NCBI GenBank assembly: GCA_002315495.1
Contig: DCGJ01000060.1
Span: 1 to 8,148, forward strand
Source of the DNA: Lachnoclostridium sp. UBA1781
GTDB taxonomy: Bacteria > Bacillota > Clostridia > Lachnospirales > Lachnospiraceae
Direction: 5' to 3'
Length of the DNA: 8,148 nucleotides
The notes beneath the pieces are model-generated. The model was not told where the DNA came from, searched no databases, and saw only the letters and a program-made list of their open reading frames with translations. Numbering within the stretch: the stretch's first letter is position 1; each line of letters opens with the position of its first letter. This document shows positions 7,576 to 8,148 of the stretch, piece by piece. The translations under genes and the position numbers were made by a program.

Positions 7576-7745
7576 AATACTTCCCTCCTGTTACAAAACA
7601 TACGTCCGGCTGCATATTTCAAATCAGTTTGATTATAGTCAACCGTTACCATTAAAATAAACCAAACAACAAAAAAAACAACAATTTTATCATAGATTAA
7701 CCTCCTGATAATAAAAATACAAATAATCCCAATTTGCAAAGACAT
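7572..7745 (-). CDS. Possible small membrane protein frame overlapping the lipoprotein start
   Basis: An open frame of 57 codons from ATG 7745 contains one hydrophobic segment (IVVFFVVWFILMVTV, residues 21-35) and a polar tail. It ends in TGA within the ATGA that also holds the lipoprotein start, an arrangement typical of translational coupling. ATG 7745 has no usable ribosome binding site. The only good site in the region (AGGAGG, 7706-7701) serves an ATG at 7693 in another frame, which would enter this frame after a one-base shift at the T8 run (7678-7671). Composition is AT-rich and the family is unknown. It may be chance. Confidence 0.25.
   Translation of the reverse strand: MSLQIGIICIFIIRRLIYDKIVVFFVVWFILMVTVDYNQTDLKYAAGRMFCNRREVL
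7632..7660 (-). promoter_or_regulatory. Candidate promoter of the lipoprotein gene
   Basis: A perfect -10 box TATAAT lies at 7637-7632 on the minus strand, about 57 bases before the lipoprotein ATG. The -35 region about 17-18 bases upstream (TTATTT or TTTATT) is weak. The predicted start is near 7625. The -10 box is preceded by GAC, as at 7800-7805. Confidence 0.5.
7652..7693 (-). CDS. 13-codon hydrophobic micro-ORF with strong ribosome binding site
   Basis: ATG 7693 has AGGAGG with a seven-base spacing, as good as any real gene in the window. It encodes MIKLLFFLLFGLF and then stops (TAA). The peptide resembles a signal sequence or leader peptide cut short. The coding stretch contains eight T in a row. 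Inserting one T, or a -1 ribosomal shift on T_TTT_TTG, would lengthen it to 40 residues with a single transmembrane segment ending in the ATGA overlap with the lipoprotein gene. Confidence 0.35.
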   Translation of the reverse strand: MIKLLFFLLFGLF

Positions 7746-7799
7746 CCTGCTTTATAGTTTATCCCATACAAAAACCCTCCTTTCATTGCCAAAAGACAC

Positions 7800-7805
7800 A
7801 TTATA
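7800..7805 (-). promoter_or_regulatory. Candidate -10 box upstream of the micro-ORFs
   Basis: A perfect TATAAT on the minus strand is preceded by GAC and, four bases upstream of the box, by GAAAAAAT, which resembles the GAAAAAGT in the asnB and pyrG promoter spacers. No good -35 box is seen 16-18 bases upstream. Transcription from here would cover both strong ribosome binding sites before the lipoprotein gene. Confidence 0.4.
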
Positions 7806-7842
7806 GTCTATTTTTTCACCCTTCTATATTCTATGACGTACA

Positions 7843-7930
7843 AAAGACCTGTTTTGTTTAAAAAACAAATAAAAAAATATATATTTTATATTTTGTTTAT
7901 ACATTATTTATGCATTTTTTACAGGTCTTT
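7843..7930. repeat. AT-rich inverted repeat element with 10-base perfect ends
   Basis: AAAGACCTGT (7843-7852) and ACAGGTCTTT (7921-7930) are perfect inverted copies enclosing 68 bases that are almost pure A and T. The centre is itself an imperfect palindrome: AAACAAATA at the left and TATTTTGTTT at the right flank ATATAT. It could be a bidirectional terminator, an operator pair or a remnant of a small non-autonomous transposable element. No flanking target duplication was recognised. Confidence 0.6.
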
Positions 7931-8013
7931 ATTCTAAGTCGCCGCAGCAAATGACCGATGCCTTCCCGTGCTTTCACTGCCTGTTTTATCGATCGAGTTT
8001 ATTGTATGCCAAA

Positions 8014-8049
8014 GAGGGGGGCGAGAAATGTAAATTTCTCACTCCCCTC
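8014..8049 (-). terminator. Hairpin terminator downstream of the PII gene
   Basis: Sixteen bases after the PII stop, a 16-base arm pairs with its partner around a TTAC loop, with one mismatch and one T.G pair (outer stem GAGGGG/CCCCTC type). The tail on the minus strand, CTCTTTGG, is only weakly T-rich, so termination may be incomplete. It separates PII from the lipoprotein region. Confidence 0.7.
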
Positions 8050-8065
8050 AAGACCTTTTCAATTA

Positions 8066-8148
8066 TTATTCAACATCCTGAAGTGCTGCATATCCTTCTT
8101 CACCGGTTCTAACCTTGATTACATTCTCAACATCGTAAACGAAGATCT
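8066..8148 (-). CDS. Nitrogen regulatory protein PII, C-terminal end only
   Basis: Only the last 26 codons are in the window, followed by two TAA stops. They read IFVYDVENV then IKVRTGEEGYAAL, a clear match to the C-terminal strand and C-loop of PII proteins (GlnB/GlnK family; E. coli GlnB ends with a similar IFVFDVARVIRIRTGEE). PII trimers sense ATP, ADP and 2-oxoglutarate and adjust ammonium transport and nitrogen assimilation by binding partner proteins. Here the usual first Arg of the RxRTGE segment is Lys, a conservative change. Whether this is a free PII protein, or the tail of an ammonium transporter-PII fusion as occurs in some bacteria, cannot be seen. The gene belongs functionally with asnB, pyrG and gltB downstream. 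Confidence 0.88.
   Translation of the reverse strand, partial: IFVYDVENVIKVRTGEEGYAALQDVE

Larger units (their letters stand above)
7576..8065. other. 490-base AT-rich intergenic region between PII and the lipoprotein gene
   Basis: From right to left this region holds the PII terminator, about 80 bases without recognisable content (7931-8010), an AT-rich inverted repeat (7843-7930), a TATAAT box, a strong ribosome binding site (AAAGGAGGG, 7783-7775) followed by the minimal frame ATG GGA TAA (7767-7759), a second strong site with a 13-codon frame, and the likely lipoprotein promoter. No full-length gene, tRNA, riboswitch or CRISPR repeat was recognised on either strand. Confidence 0.7.

Noticed and set aside
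7931..8010. Short open stretch on the minus strand downstream of the PII terminator
   Set aside because: It has no start codon with a ribosome binding site and matches no family I recognise.

Overview
The window carries a nitrogen-assimilation gene cluster read entirely from the minus strand. It most likely comes from a low-to-mid GC Gram-positive anaerobe of the Clostridia, probably a member of the Lachnospiraceae. This rests on strong AGGAGG-type ribosome binding sites, sigma-A type promoters with 17-base spacers, intrinsic terminators, a lipobox lipoprotein with RCC1-like repeats and the protein family variants. The assignment to family is inference.

In transcription order (right to left): the last 26 codons of a PII signalling protein (8066-8148) with a strong hairpin terminator behind it; an AT-rich 490-base region with a long inverted repeat, promoter-like boxes and tiny reading frames with good ribosome binding sites; a 359-residue lipoprotein with about seven RCC1-like repeats (6496-7575); glutamine-dependent asparagine synthetase asnB (4703-6286); CTP synthase pyrG (2878-4497); and, 29 bases after pyrG, the N-terminal 949 residues of the large subunit of glutamate synthase, gltB, which runs off the left edge.

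AsnB, PyrG and GltB all spend the amide nitrogen of glutamine, and PII is the usual sensor of nitrogen and energy status, so the cluster is coherent. AsnB and GltB have class II (N-terminal Cys) glutaminase domains, while PyrG has a class I (Cys-His-Glu) one. pyrG and gltB are probably one transcript. asnB and pyrG each have their own near-consensus promoter, followed within about 10-25 bases by a strong intrinsic-terminator hairpin that sits before the ribosome binding site. This is the layout of transcription attenuation. The two control regions also share small sequence details.

The most interesting points are the matching promoter-plus-attenuator modules of asnB and pyrG, which fit no leader class I recognise, and a tiny membrane-peptide frame in front of the lipoprotein. 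That frame is interrupted at a run of eight T and, after a one-base shift, would end in an ATGA overlap with the lipoprotein start.
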